From: Pseudomonas saxonica
Lineage (GTDB): Bacteria; Pseudomonadota; Gammaproteobacteria; Pseudomonadales; Pseudomonadaceae
DNA: 64,000 nucleotides
Direction: 5' to 3'
Assembly (NCBI RefSeq): GCF_007858365.1
Contig: NZ_VFIO01000005.1
Location: 62,001 to 126,000 of the forward strand
Part shown: positions 27,074-34,731 of the stretch, piece by piece
Layout: each line of letters begins with the position of its first letter
Position numbering within the stretch: position 1 is the first letter of the stretch
The notes under the pieces: model-generated
Databases searched by the model: none
Seen by the model: only the letters and a program-made list of their open reading frames with translations
Told to the model about the DNA's origin: nothing
Program-made: the position numbers and the translations under genes

Positions 27074-29065
27074 TCACTTCGGCAAGGCGTACACCACCAC
27101 TTGGTCGCCTACTTGATCTTTCATGATCGAGTTGCCGCCGGCCACAAATGCCACGTATTGACGGCCTTTGTATTCATACACGGCCGGGTTGGCGACAGCG
27201 GGAGCCATGACTATGTCAGACCACAGTTCTTTGCCGTCCTCCAGTGAGTAGGCGCGCACTTTGGCGTCCATCGATGCTCCGATAAATACCACACCACCCG
27301 CCGTCACAGCAGGGCCACCAATGGTAGGTGAGCCCATGTCTTCAGGCATGTACCAGCCCCACTGCTGCACAGCACCCATCGGACGACGCCATTTCACATC
27401 ACCGGTGTGCATGTCGAGTGCCACCAGTTCACCGAATGGCGGTGCCCAGCACGGCATACCCGCCCAGTTCTGCGCGTTGAGCAAGCTCATGCCGTAAGGC
27501 GCGCCGATTTGTGGGTAGAAGCCGTTCTCGTTGCCCGCTTCTTTAGGTTGCGCATCGTAAGCGGCACGGTCCCACAGCTTGATCATCTGCACGATGTGCG
27601 AGGTGTTGACGATGGCTACCTGGCTGACCGGGTCAAACGCTACACCGCCCCATTGCACGCCACCGGCGCTGTCTGGATACGCCAGTACGCCATTGCCTTT
27701 TGTGGAAGGTGGCGAGTACATGCCGTTGTATTCCAGGCCGTCCCACATTTTCGAGCACTGGCCAAAACCGACGATGTCAGCAATTTTCCAGATAGCAGGT
27801 TTTTTGGACTGGTCGAGCAACGGTGCAGGCTTGGTCGGGAACGGTTGGGTCGGTGAATACACCTCACCTTGCGCATCGCCTTGCGGTACCGGGCGCTCTT
27901 CAATCGGCCACACGTCTTCGCCGGTACGGCGGTCAACCGTAAACAGGAAGCCCATTTTGGTCGCTTGCATCAGCGCGGGAACAGGTTTGCCATTGACGGT
28001 GATGTCCATCAGCGTCGGGGCAGAGTTGATGTCGTAGTCCCACAAATCGTGGTGAACCCACTGACGAGACCACACCACTTTACCGGTATTGATATCCAGT
28101 GCGGTTGTGGAAGTACCTAGTGGAATTGGCTGAGTACGATTGCCGCCCCAATAGTTGGGTGAAGGCGAGGACACGGGGATGTACAGCAAGCCCAGTGCAG
28201 GGTCATAGGACATTGCGGTCCAAATGTTGGCCGTACCGGTTTTGCCTGCTTCCGAGTCCGGAATCGGTTTGAATTCCCATTCCAGCTCGCCCGTACGGGC
28301 ATTCAGGGCAAACAGTGAACCCGGCGATTCGACTTCGTATTCCCAGTCTTTACCGGCCCAGCCGACAATCAGCTTGTCGCCGATGACAGTCGGTGGTTGC
28401 AGTTGCGACAGTGGCCATTTGGCGTTGACCTTGTTCCATTGGTTGACGTCCACCACACCGTTTTTGCCGAAGCCTTCGCAAGGCTTACCGGTGTCGGCGT
28501 CTACCGCATAGAGTTGCGCGGTCATGTTGCCCAAATAAACCATCTTTTGGCAGGCCACACCTGGCTGCGGGTTTTTTTCCTGCCAATAAGAAACACCGCG
28601 AGATTTCAGCGCGGGCTGTGTTTCAGCGACCAACTGCGACTTGGTGTCGTAGGTCCATTTCTCTTTGCCGGTCTCCGGTTCAAGGGCAATGATCCGGTAA
28701 AAAGGCGTGCCGACGTACAGCGTGTCGTTGGCAAAAATAGGGGTGGCGGACCACACCGATGGCGGAATTTTACCCGTGCCCGATGACATGTCACCGGTGA
28801 AATACTGCCAGACCTTGGTCAGCTTACCGACGTTATCCTTGTTGATTTGGGTCAGGGGGGAGTACTTCTGCGCGCTCAACTGGCCGTGAAAGCTGTCCCA
28901 CTCTTTGCCTGAAGGCAGCGGGATTTTGGCCTCTTCGGCAGAGATGTTGGCGGGTGCCAACAAGGGCGGCGGCACCGTGTAGGTGTCTTGTGCGTAGGCA
29001 TTGGACAGTCCTGCCAGCGCACACAGCGCCGGGGCGGCCAACAGATGCTTTTTGATCCTGTTCAT
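27074..29065 (-). CDS. Membrane-bound PQQ-dependent dehydrogenase, large subunit (SldA/quinate-glucose family)
   Basis: 663 residues from ATG 29065 (AGGAG eight bases upstream). Signal peptide MNRIKKHLLAAPALCALAGLSNAYA, then an eight-bladed quinoprotein propeller. Family landmarks: W-D-S-F-H-G-Q-L-S-A-Q-K-Y-S-P-L near the start, the W-V-H-H-D-L-W-D-Y-D-I signature, repeated tryptophan docking motifs (G-E-L-E-W-E-F, G-D-V-K-W-R-R-P, G-K-E-L-W-S-D) and V-A-F-V-A-G-G-N near the end. It lacks the N-terminal membrane anchor of Gcd; the anchor is a separate small gene one base upstream, as in Gluconobacter polyol dehydrogenase SldBA. Periplasmic oxidation of a sugar, polyol or quinate; substrate not readable. 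Confidence 0.88.
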   Translation of the reverse strand: MNRIKKHLLAAPALCALAGLSNAYAQDTYTVPPPLLAPANISAEEAKIPLPSGKEWDSFHGQLSAQKYSPLTQINKDNVGKLTKVWQYFTGDMSSGTGKIPPSVWSATPIFANDTLYVGTPFYRIIALEPETGKEKWTYDTKSQLVAETQPALKSRGVSYWQEKNPQPGVACQKMVYLGNMTAQLYAVDADTGKPCEGFGKNGVVDVNQWNKVNAKWPLSQLQPPTVIGDKLIVGWAGKDWEYEVESPGSLFALNARTGELEWEFKPIPDSEAGKTGTANIWTAMSYDPALGLLYIPVSSPSPNYWGGNRTQPIPLGTSTTALDINTGKVVWSRQWVHHDLWDYDINSAPTLMDITVNGKPVPALMQATKMGFLFTVDRRTGEDVWPIEERPVPQGDAQGEVYSPTQPFPTKPAPLLDQSKKPAIWKIADIVGFGQCSKMWDGLEYNGMYSPPSTKGNGVLAYPDSAGGVQWGGVAFDPVSQVAIVNTSHIVQMIKLWDRAAYDAQPKEAGNENGFYPQIGAPYGMSLLNAQNWAGMPCWAPPFGELVALDMHTGDVKWRRPMGAVQQWGWYMPEDMGSPTIGGPAVTAGGVVFIGASMDAKVRAYSLEDGKELWSDIVMAPAVANPAVYEYKGRQYVAFVAGGNSIMKDQVGDQVVVYALPK

Positions 29066-29066
29066 A

Positions 29067-29438
29067 TCACGCGCTCCTTGTTGGCTTGCCGCCAAACGTT
29101 TCGATGACGACACCCACAGCGCAGATGGCCAGTACCACGGCCGTCAACCAGCCGTGCAGCAGGCACACGGCAATGAACGTACCGATCACCCCGACCCAGC
29201 TTAAAAACAGCCAGAAACAGCGCAACCCTCCAGGTTTGGTCTGCACCAGCAGTACGCCTAAAAGAAACATCACAAACTCGGCAAACATGGCGACCATCGC
29301 GCCTCCGGAGTCTGTCACGCCCGACAAGGGAGTGAAAAATCGCCAAGCGGTGATGGCCAGAGCGACCAAGGCTGCGACGATCATGATGTAGGCACCAAGG
29401 TGGCGCCTGGGCGGTGTATAGACAGCAGAAGTACTCAT
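29067..29438 (-). CDS. Small membrane-anchor subunit of the PQQ dehydrogenase (SldB-like)
   Basis: 123 residues with four hydrophobic segments (about 16-34, 46-65, 74-92, 95-112), the size and layout of the SldB-type subunit and equivalent to the detached N-terminal domain of glucose dehydrogenase Gcd. It should anchor the periplasmic propeller and hand electrons to ubiquinone. Its TGA ends one base before the ATG of the large subunit, so the two are translated together. No PQQ biosynthesis genes lie in the window. Confidence 0.82.
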   Translation of the reverse strand: MSTSAVYTPPRRHLGAYIMIVAALVALAITAWRFFTPLSGVTDSGGAMVAMFAEFVMFLLGVLLVQTKPGGLRCFWLFLSWVGVIGTFIAVCLLHGWLTAVVLAICAVGVVIETFGGKPTRSA

Positions 29439-29479
29439 CCCTTTCCCCTTTCCATGTCATGCCTCAAGGCATCAGGAAA

Positions 29480-29502
29480 TTTAGTGTAGTCAACACACTA
29501 AA
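29480..29502. promoter_or_regulatory. Inverted repeat upstream of the PQQ dehydrogenase operon
   Basis: TTTAGTGT-N7-ACACTAAA, a perfect 8-bp-arm palindrome 42 bases before the anchor-subunit start. Shape and place suit a repressor operator; no regulator gene adjoins. Part of the 293-base gap 29439-29731, which also holds a REP pair. Confidence 0.55.
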
Positions 29503-29591
29503 AAATGGTGGGTGAGTCTGGAAAACTGAGTAGGGATTTTTGGCTGTTGCTGGTCAGAGGGGAGCACGAGTCATCTTAGTCGCTGACCAGG

Positions 29592-29699
29592 AACGAAGGC
29601 TGCGATCGGCCGCGAATCCGCCTTAGAACCTGGCACATCCAAGTGTCCCGTTTTGCGACCGCTGCGCGCTCGATCGCAGCCTTCGGCAGCGGCTACGAT
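29592..29699. repeat. REP-type palindromic repeat pair (family B)
   Basis: Left arm gaaggctgcgatcgg, right arm cgatcgcagccttcggcagc ending ggctacg; around 70 nt between. Lies between the PQQ dehydrogenase promoter region and the antiporter stop. Confidence 0.75.
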
Positions 29700-29731
29700 G
29701 AGCGGGAGGGGCTGAACTAGCGTCTGGACAC

Positions 29732-30997
29732 TTAATGCCCGTGGTCGTTGTGCGCCTCAACCGGCGCATCTTTGGTTACATGCTTGACCAGCTTGCCGAT
29801 GGTCAGGCCCTGGAACAGGATCGACGACAGCACCACGATGTAGGTGATACTCAAAATCAGGTCGCGTTCAGGACCCAACGGCAGTGCCAGCGCCAGCGCC
29901 ACAGAAACACCGCCGCGCAAACCGCCCCACGTCAGAATACGAATCGTGCCGCGCGGCACTGTCCGCCAGCGACGCAACAGCACAATGGCGGGAGCCACGG
30001 TGAGCAGGCGAGAAAGCAAAATGGCCACGGCCAGCACACTGGCGGCCAGCAAATGCAGCCACGAGAACGGCAACAGCAACAGCTCCATGCCGATCAACGC
30101 AAACAGCAGCGCATTGAGCATGTCATCCAGCAGTTCCCAGAAACCGTCCATGTAGCGACGGGTCATTTCGTTCATGGCCTTGTTGCGGCCCAGATTGCCA
30201 ATAATCAAACCGGCTACAACCATCGCAATCGGTGCGGACACATGCAGTTCACTGGCCATGGCCGAGCCGCCAATCACCAGAGCCAGTGTCAGCATCACCT
30301 CGATTTGGTATTGCTCAATGCTTTTGATCATCCGGTAGACCAGATAACCGATCAGCCCGCCGAACACCACGCCGCCAATCGCTTCATGGGCGAACAACAT
30401 GGCCGTCGCACTGATACTCGGGGTTTCGCCCAATTGCACAATGCCCAACAACACGGTGAACACCACAACGGCGGTGCCGTCATTGAACAGCGATTCGCCC
30501 ACGATGGTGGTTTTAAGCGGTTTGGAGGCGTTCGCGGTTCGCAGCACACCGAGCACTGCGATCGGATCGGTCGGGGAAATCAACGCACCGAAGAGCAAGC
30601 AGTACAAGAAGCTCACATGCCAGCCGAACAGGGCGAAAATCCAGTACGCCAAACTGCCGATCACCGTGGTGGCGATCAGCACACCGACAGTGGCCAGCAG
30701 GCCAATGGGCCACCGGTAACTGCGCACATCATTGATGTTCACGTGCAAGGCACCTGCAAACAGCAGGAACGACAGCATCCAGTTCATCAGCAAATCGCCG
30801 AAGTCGATCTGGCCGATCAGCTCTTGCACGCGCTCTTCAAGGCCCGGATACCCGAGAAAGCTCAGGCCCTGCAACAGCAGCGAAAACATAAGGGCGGTGA
30901 CCATGACGCCAATGGTGGGTGGCAGGCCAATGAAACGGAAGTTCACATACGTCAGCAGTGAAGTCAGGCAGATAAACGCAGCAACAAGTTCAAGCAT
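29732..30997 (-). CDS. CPA1-family Na+(K+)/H+ antiporter
   Basis: 421 residues from ATG 30997 (AGGA six bases upstream). About 11-12 hydrophobic segments. Transport-core motifs of the CPA1 family are present: F-G-A-L-I-S-P-T-D-P-I-A-V-L with the ion-binding Asp, G-E-S-L-F-N-D-G-T-A-V-V-V-F, and the later G-L-R-G-G-V-S-V-A-L-A-L arginine motif. The short C-terminus is His-rich (A-H-N-D-H-G-H) and cytoplasmic. Role: exchange of monovalent cations for protons in pH or salt homeostasis; ion specificity cannot be told. Monocistronic. Confidence 0.92.
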   Translation of the reverse strand: MLELVAAFICLTSLLTYVNFRFIGLPPTIGVMVTALMFSLLLQGLSFLGYPGLEERVQELIGQIDFGDLLMNWMLSFLLFAGALHVNINDVRSYRWPIGLLATVGVLIATTVIGSLAYWIFALFGWHVSFLYCLLFGALISPTDPIAVLGVLRTANASKPLKTTIVGESLFNDGTAVVVFTVLLGIVQLGETPSISATAMLFAHEAIGGVVFGGLIGYLVYRMIKSIEQYQIEVMLTLALVIGGSAMASELHVSAPIAMVVAGLIIGNLGRNKAMNEMTRRYMDGFWELLDDMLNALLFALIGMELLLLPFSWLHLLAASVLAVAILLSRLLTVAPAIVLLRRWRTVPRGTIRILTWGGLRGGVSVALALALPLGPERDLILSITYIVVLSSILFQGLTIGKLVKHVTKDAPVEAHNDHGH

Positions 30998-31171
30998 TCG
31001 GGATCCTGTGGAAGTGGCAGAGAGGGGTAGGCTGATCAGGTCAGGCCACTTATTGGATGCACCCCCCTGCGTCAGGGGCACATCGCAGGGGCGTGACAAA
31101 CGGGCGCAATGGCTGGCAATCATTGACCGTCTTGAAGGCGGATGGTTGCAGAGCGTTGGGAATTAGCGATG

Positions 31172-31543
31172 TTAGCGGCTGATCAACCTGTCGAGTGATG
31201 TGTCGACACACGACTGGGCCACCTCAATCAGGTGCATCACCGAAATCAACTCTTCGTTGGGTAAGCCATGCAGGGTACCCCCGGCTTGACGCAACACCTG
31301 CGACGCATGTGCGAGCGTTGCTTTTAGCTTGACGCCATCGTGGCTCGCAATGATGGCCGATGTCATTTTAGCTAACGGTGGCGTGTCAGACAGGTAGAAG
31401 TCCAGTGCGCGATTGGCGGCGTCGCGGTCGAGCAACAAGGCGTCATGGGTCATAGCCGAAATATCAGTTGACGTTATAGAGGGGCGGCCAACGTGGGAAG
31501 TCTCGGTACCGGTCGTTGGCGATATTGTTTTCAAATTTTGCAT
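31172..31543 (-). CDS. Small DUF6124-like Pseudomonas protein
   Basis: 123 residues from ATG 31543 (AAGGAAG just upstream; longer in-frame starts lack one). Unstructured first 45 residues, then D-R-D-A-A-N-R-A-L-D-F-Y-L, a short linker and two long helices (LKATLAHASQVLRQAGGTL and EELISVMHLIEVAQSCVDTSL). This A-L-D-x-Y-L plus helical-pair layout resembles the Pseudomonas-restricted DUF6124 family; function unknown. No signal peptide. Base composition falls directly upstream, where the AT-rich islet begins. A protein of the same size and plan is encoded at 47524-47895. Confidence 0.65.
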   Translation of the reverse strand: MQNLKTISPTTGTETSHVGRPSITSTDISAMTHDALLLDRDAANRALDFYLSDTPPLAKMTSAIIASHDGVKLKATLAHASQVLRQAGGTLHGLPNEELISVMHLIEVAQSCVDTSLDRLISR

Positions 31544-31878
31544 GCTCTTCCTTGGGTATGAGTGTCTGTCGGCAAAAGTGCTTGAAGTGATGCTGTCATT
31601 TATCAAAGAAATAAACATGTGCATAAAAGAATGATTAATTGTTTTGAGCAATTAAAAGTTTATAAAAAGTAATTCTGTTTTTGTAAGGTGGGTGAGTGGG
31701 GAGGAAGAATTCCTACACTAATTTGTGATTATGCCTTGCTGCAAAGAGTAGTGCGTGATGTATAAAATGTTTTGGTTTAACGGGTGCAGTAATCCGGTTG
31801 ATGTTTTGTTTTTAATACTGTTACGTGTGCGGGAGACTTGGGAGGGGATGTACAGGCGTGGGCACTGAGGGTTTGCAA

Positions 31879-32478
31879 ATGCACCGCAGAGAAAAAAATG
31901 AACACCTGAAAAGCAATATTCGTTATTTGATTAAAAGTCGTGGCGAGACCCAGCTGTCACTGTGCAACGCCAGCGGTCTAACTCGCACGACTATTTACAA
32001 TATTCTAGAGGGCAGAGTTACAAACGTTCAGCATTCAACGGTGCGCAAAATATCGGATTTTTTCGGCGTTTCTTATAAAGAAATTGAGCAGGTTGATTTT
32101 GAAGAAAAAGAAGCCGTTGATCAGAGTATTTCTTTTGCAGGCAATATGAATCCGGCAGCAGTGCCGATTGTTCCGGAAGATCAGCTAATCAATTGCCTGG
32201 GCAAAACAGTGGGGGAGTTGGTCACGTTATATCCACTCACTTACTATTTTGGTCGAGGTCATAACGTGCTGGCTGTGTTGCTCAAGCATGCGCTTGTGGA
32301 TATTAATGAGCCTGGCGACATGTTGATCGTTCATAAAGGAGTATTCGAAAAAGGGGGCGATAATCTGGCTTACGATTCCCAAACACTTAAGTTGTGTGTG
32401 CTGAGGGAGTTGGGCGAAGGAGAAAGTGGCAGGTGTTTGGTCGGGCGTATTATCGAGGAACGATTCAATGATCTGTAA
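31879..32478 (+). CDS. Cro/C1-type HTH regulator with S24-like C-terminal domain
   Basis: 199 residues from ATG 31879 (GAGGG upstream). Residues 8-70 form an XRE-type helix-turn-helix (LKSNIRYLIKSRGETQLSL, SGLTRTTIYNILEGR, TVRKISDFFGVSYKEIE). The C-terminal 100 residues are strand-rich with a N-E-P-G-D-M-L-I-V motif like the G-D-x-L-x-V strand of phage-repressor (S24) domains, but no Ser-Lys pair of a self-cleaving repressor is evident, so it would be an uncleavable, perhaps ligand-sensing, variant. Low GC. Its last codons overlap the start of the VUT transporter, so the two are co-translated and it probably regulates that operon and maybe queC. Confidence 0.75.
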   Translation: MHRREKNEHLKSNIRYLIKSRGETQLSLCNASGLTRTTIYNILEGRVTNVQHSTVRKISDFFGVSYKEIEQVDFEEKEAVDQSISFAGNMNPAAVPIVPEDQLINCLGKTVGELVTLYPLTYYFGRGHNVLAVLLKHALVDINEPGDMLIVHKGVFEKGGDNLAYDSQTLKLCVLRELGEGESGRCLVGRIIEERFNDL

Positions 32479-33346
32479 GTGTGCGGGCGATAATATCAGT
32501 TACAAGTTGCTGGGCTTCGAAAATGATAAAAATATAGCGATTGTGATGATTGTCGCGACGGGCAAGTTGATGAAGATCAAATTGTCGGAGTTGATGCGCA
32601 GTGAGGTCATGAGCGATCTTAATGCGACGGAAGTCAAAGCGATCCATAAGAAATTCTATTCTCAGCAGGGCGCTGTAACGACTTATGACTTCAAAGACCG
32701 CCATGAAAGGTCTTGGATGATGTACGTTGCTTTAAACATGCTCCTGTTCACGCTCTATTTATTTACCAACATAGCAGCCCTTAAACCTATTTTTCTAGAG
32801 TGGCCCGGCATTGTGGTCACAGCGGGTACGTTTCTTTACCCACTGACTTTTTTGGTGGTCGATATATTGAATGAGTTCTATGGGCTAAGGCTGGCAAGAA
32901 GAGCCATAGGGTTCGCGTTTTTCAGTAATGGGTTGATCATTGTGATGCTCAGTGCAACAACCAGCCTACCTGGGCTAGCCGGTTGGGCATTGGATGAACC
33001 GTATACTCAAGTTATTGGAAGTCTCTCTGCCGTATTGATTGCTTCGTTGGTCTCTTTTCTTGTGTCTGAATACGTAAATACGTACCTCCTGTGCAAAATT
33101 AAAGAGTTGACCAATTCTAAGTACCTCTATGTTCGTGTGTTTTTGAGTACGTTCTGCGCGGTAATAATAGACAGTGTGCTGTTTTGTTTTTTAGCATTTT
33201 ACGGTGTTATGGAAACCGATGATTTGGTGGGTATGCTGGTTGTTCAAATACTCATCAAAGTCATATTTGCGTTTGTGAATGTCCTGCCTGCTTATGGCGC
33301 AAGGGAGCTTTTTAAGCGGTATGTATTTTCTGAGGGGGCGAGATAA
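32468..33346 (+). CDS. VUT/YhhQ-family queuosine-precursor transporter with extra N-terminal domain
   Basis: 292 residues from ATG 32468 (GAGG nine bases upstream), overlapping the regulator by 11 bases. Residues from about 78 onward hold six hydrophobic segments; the block Y-P-L-T-F-L-V-V-D-I-L-N-E-F-Y-G after the second is the hallmark of the VUT/YhhQ family, which imports preQ0/preQ1. Residues 1-75 are a soluble, strand-rich extension starting M-I-C-K-C that normal YhhQ proteins (about 220 residues) lack. AT-rich. The adjacent queC strongly supports 7-deazaguanine metabolism as the context; the extra domain is unexplained. Confidence 0.82.
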   Translation: MICKCAGDNISYKLLGFENDKNIAIVMIVATGKLMKIKLSELMRSEVMSDLNATEVKAIHKKFYSQQGAVTTYDFKDRHERSWMMYVALNMLLFTLYLFTNIAALKPIFLEWPGIVVTAGTFLYPLTFLVVDILNEFYGLRLARRAIGFAFFSNGLIIVMLSATTSLPGLAGWALDEPYTQVIGSLSAVLIASLVSFLVSEYVNTYLLCKIKELTNSKYLYVRVFLSTFCAVIIDSVLFCFLAFYGVMETDDLVGMLVVQILIKVIFAFVNVLPAYGARELFKRYVFSEGAR

Positions 33347-33359
33347 GGCAATCAAGGCG

Positions 33360-33388
33360 AGCTATCAACACACGGAGTGTTGATAGCT
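33360..33388. terminator. Bidirectional terminator between the VUT gene and queC
   Basis: Perfect 12-bp stem AGCTATCAACAC / GTGTTGATAGCT with a 5-nt loop; a moderate T/A-rich flank follows on both sides. Placed exactly between two convergent genes. Confidence 0.75.
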
Positions 33389-33400
33389 ATTCATTATTTA

Positions 33401-34102
33401 TCAAGCCATGTTTAGTTTTTTATGCAAGCTGTCGCGTACCGCCTGTTTGTTTTCCAGAAAATACTGCAAGCCTTTGGCTCTCAGGTCGCATGCCGCACAG
33501 TTACCACACCCGCTTCCAATAATGCCGTTATAGCACGTTAGCGTGTGTTCACGGATCAAGTCCAATTGGTTGTAGTGATCGGCCAGAGCCCATGTTTCGG
33601 CTTTGTTTAACGACATCAACGGTGTTTCAATCTGTACGTTGTATTCCATGCCTGATTTGATCGCATGGTTAAGCGATTTTACGAATTCGTCCCGACAGTC
33701 CGGGTAGCCAGAGAAGTCCGTTTCGCACACGCCTGTGATCACTGTTTCGGCTTGAACTTGGTAGGCATAAATCGACGCCAACGTCAGAAATAAAATATTG
33801 CGGCCAGGCACAAAGGTATTGGGTAAACCCTTTGCTTCTGACTGATTTGTGTCCGGCACAGGTATGTCATTGCGTGTCAGGCTACTGACCGTTAACGCAT
33901 TGAGAATGGAGGCATCCAATACAGTATGTGCGGTGATACCCAGTTGACGCGATAACGCTAATGCGGTCTCTATCTCTGCCCGGTGGCGTTGGCCATAGTC
34001 AAACGTGATGCAATGGATTTCTTCAAAGCGGGGCAGAGCATGCAATAAGCATGTTGTTGAATCTTGTCCGCCGCTAAAGACGATGACAGCTTTTCTATTC
34101 AT
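33401..34102 (-). CDS. queC: QueC, 7-cyano-7-deazaguanine (preQ0) synthase
   Basis: 233 residues. ATP pyrophosphatase motif S-G-G-Q-D-S at residues 10-15, the F-D-Y-G-Q-R-H segment, the V-P-G-R-N-I-L-F-L loop, and the C-terminal zinc knuckle with four cysteines (C-Y-N-G...G-C-G-N-C-A-A-C). It converts 7-carboxy-7-deazaguanine and ammonia to preQ0 in the queuosine pathway. Most Pseudomonas carry queC next to queE and the tol-pal genes; this copy stands apart in an AT-rich islet facing a VUT transporter, so it may be an additional or relocated gene. All active-site residues seem intact. Confidence 0.93.
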   Translation of the reverse strand: MNRKAVIVFSGGQDSTTCLLHALPRFEEIHCITFDYGQRHRAEIETALALSRQLGITAHTVLDASILNALTVSSLTRNDIPVPDTNQSEAKGLPNTFVPGRNILFLTLASIYAYQVQAETVITGVCETDFSGYPDCRDEFVKSLNHAIKSGMEYNVQIETPLMSLNKAETWALADHYNQLDLIREHTLTCYNGIIGSGCGNCAACDLRAKGLQYFLENKQAVRDSLHKKLNMA

Positions 34103-34222
34103 TTCGCTCGCTCGTTCGTTCGTGGCTGCAAGGTTGTTGCGATATTTATTGAAGCGGCGAGACTATTCCCCGGTTGTGACAGGTACAAGCGAGTGGCGTT
34201 TTCTAGGAAGCTTCCAGCTGTT

Positions 34223-34264
34223 ATAGCGATTAGTCCTACGGACTGTGCTAAAACTACTCGCTAT
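34223..34264. other. Nested inverted repeat in the queC/MAPEG divergent gap
   Basis: Outer arms ATAGCGATTAGT and ACTACTCGCTAT match at 11 of 12 positions; an inner AGTCC-tac-GGACT stem lies within. Could be a regulator operator or an RNA hairpin in the leader of either gene. Seen directly, role unknown. Confidence 0.5.
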
Positions 34265-34287
34265 GAAACGTTAAAAAGGAAATTCCA

Positions 34288-34674
34288 ATGACGGTTGCCT
34301 TCTGGTGTGTACTGATTGCCCTTTGCTTGCCCTACGTATGTACCGGCATTGCGAAATTTAGTGGGGGCAAGTTCGGGCCTCGGCAAAATCACGACCCCCG
34401 ATCTTTTCTTGAAACTCTGGACGGTTTCGCCAAGCGTGCCCATAGCGCTCAGCTCAACAGCTTTGAAGTGACACCCGCGTTTGCCGCTGCAGTGATCATT
34501 GCCGACATCGTGGGCAACGCCCAGCCAGTGACGATCGATGTACTGGCCGTGTTGTTTATCACCAGCCGCCTGCTGTACATCATTTGCTACCTGGCTGATT
34601 GGGCGATGATGCGCTCCATTGTGTGGTTTATCGGCATGGGGCTGATCGTCAGCTTCTTCTTTGTGTCTATGTAA
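34288..34674 (+). CDS. MAPEG-family inner-membrane protein
   Basis: 128 residues with AAGGAAA upstream of ATG 34288. Four hydrophobic segments and the family's characteristic loop between the first and second (K-F-G-P-R-Q-N-H-D-P-R-S-F, then A-K-R-A-H-S-A-Q-L-N-S-F-E). Bacterial MAPEG proteins are membrane relatives of glutathione S-transferases; specific substrates are mostly unknown. Composition returns to the genomic average here, so the gene is probably core and not part of the queC islet, though it shares a divergent gap with queC. Confidence 0.85.
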   Translation: MTVAFWCVLIALCLPYVCTGIAKFSGGKFGPRQNHDPRSFLETLDGFAKRAHSAQLNSFEVTPAFAAAVIIADIVGNAQPVTIDVLAVLFITSRLLYIICYLADWAMMRSIVWFIGMGLIVSFFFVSM

Positions 34675-34686
34675 ATGCATGAATCT

Positions 34687-34713
34687 GTAGCCGCTGCCGA
34701 AGGCAGCGACTAC
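34687..34713. repeat. Single REP-type hairpin (family B)
   Basis: gtagccgctgccgaaggcag...ctac, one compact self-complementary unit placed between the convergent MAPEG and mltA genes. Confidence 0.72.
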
Positions 34714-34731
34714 ATCGTTTACACCCTGTTA

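Noticed and set aside
29735..30961. 408-codon plus-strand frame opposite the CPA1 antiporter
   Set aside because: Very rich in Gln/His/Asn as expected for the reverse complement of a hydrophobic protein; the minus-strand frame shows clear transport motifs.
34110..34127. Short CTCG/TTCG simple repeat before queC
   Set aside because: Only about four imperfect units; too short to call a functional or phase-variable tract.
34103..34287. preQ1 riboswitch upstream of queC
   Set aside because: The short preQ1 aptamer pattern (C/G stem with an A-rich tail over the ribosome site) could not be matched by eye; only an inverted repeat is seen.
31650..34290. Possible QatABCD-type defence or Dpd DNA-modification cluster because of queC
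   Set aside because: QueC is a stand-alone full-length preQ0 synthase and no qatA/B/D or dpd genes are present; queuosine metabolism is the simpler reading.
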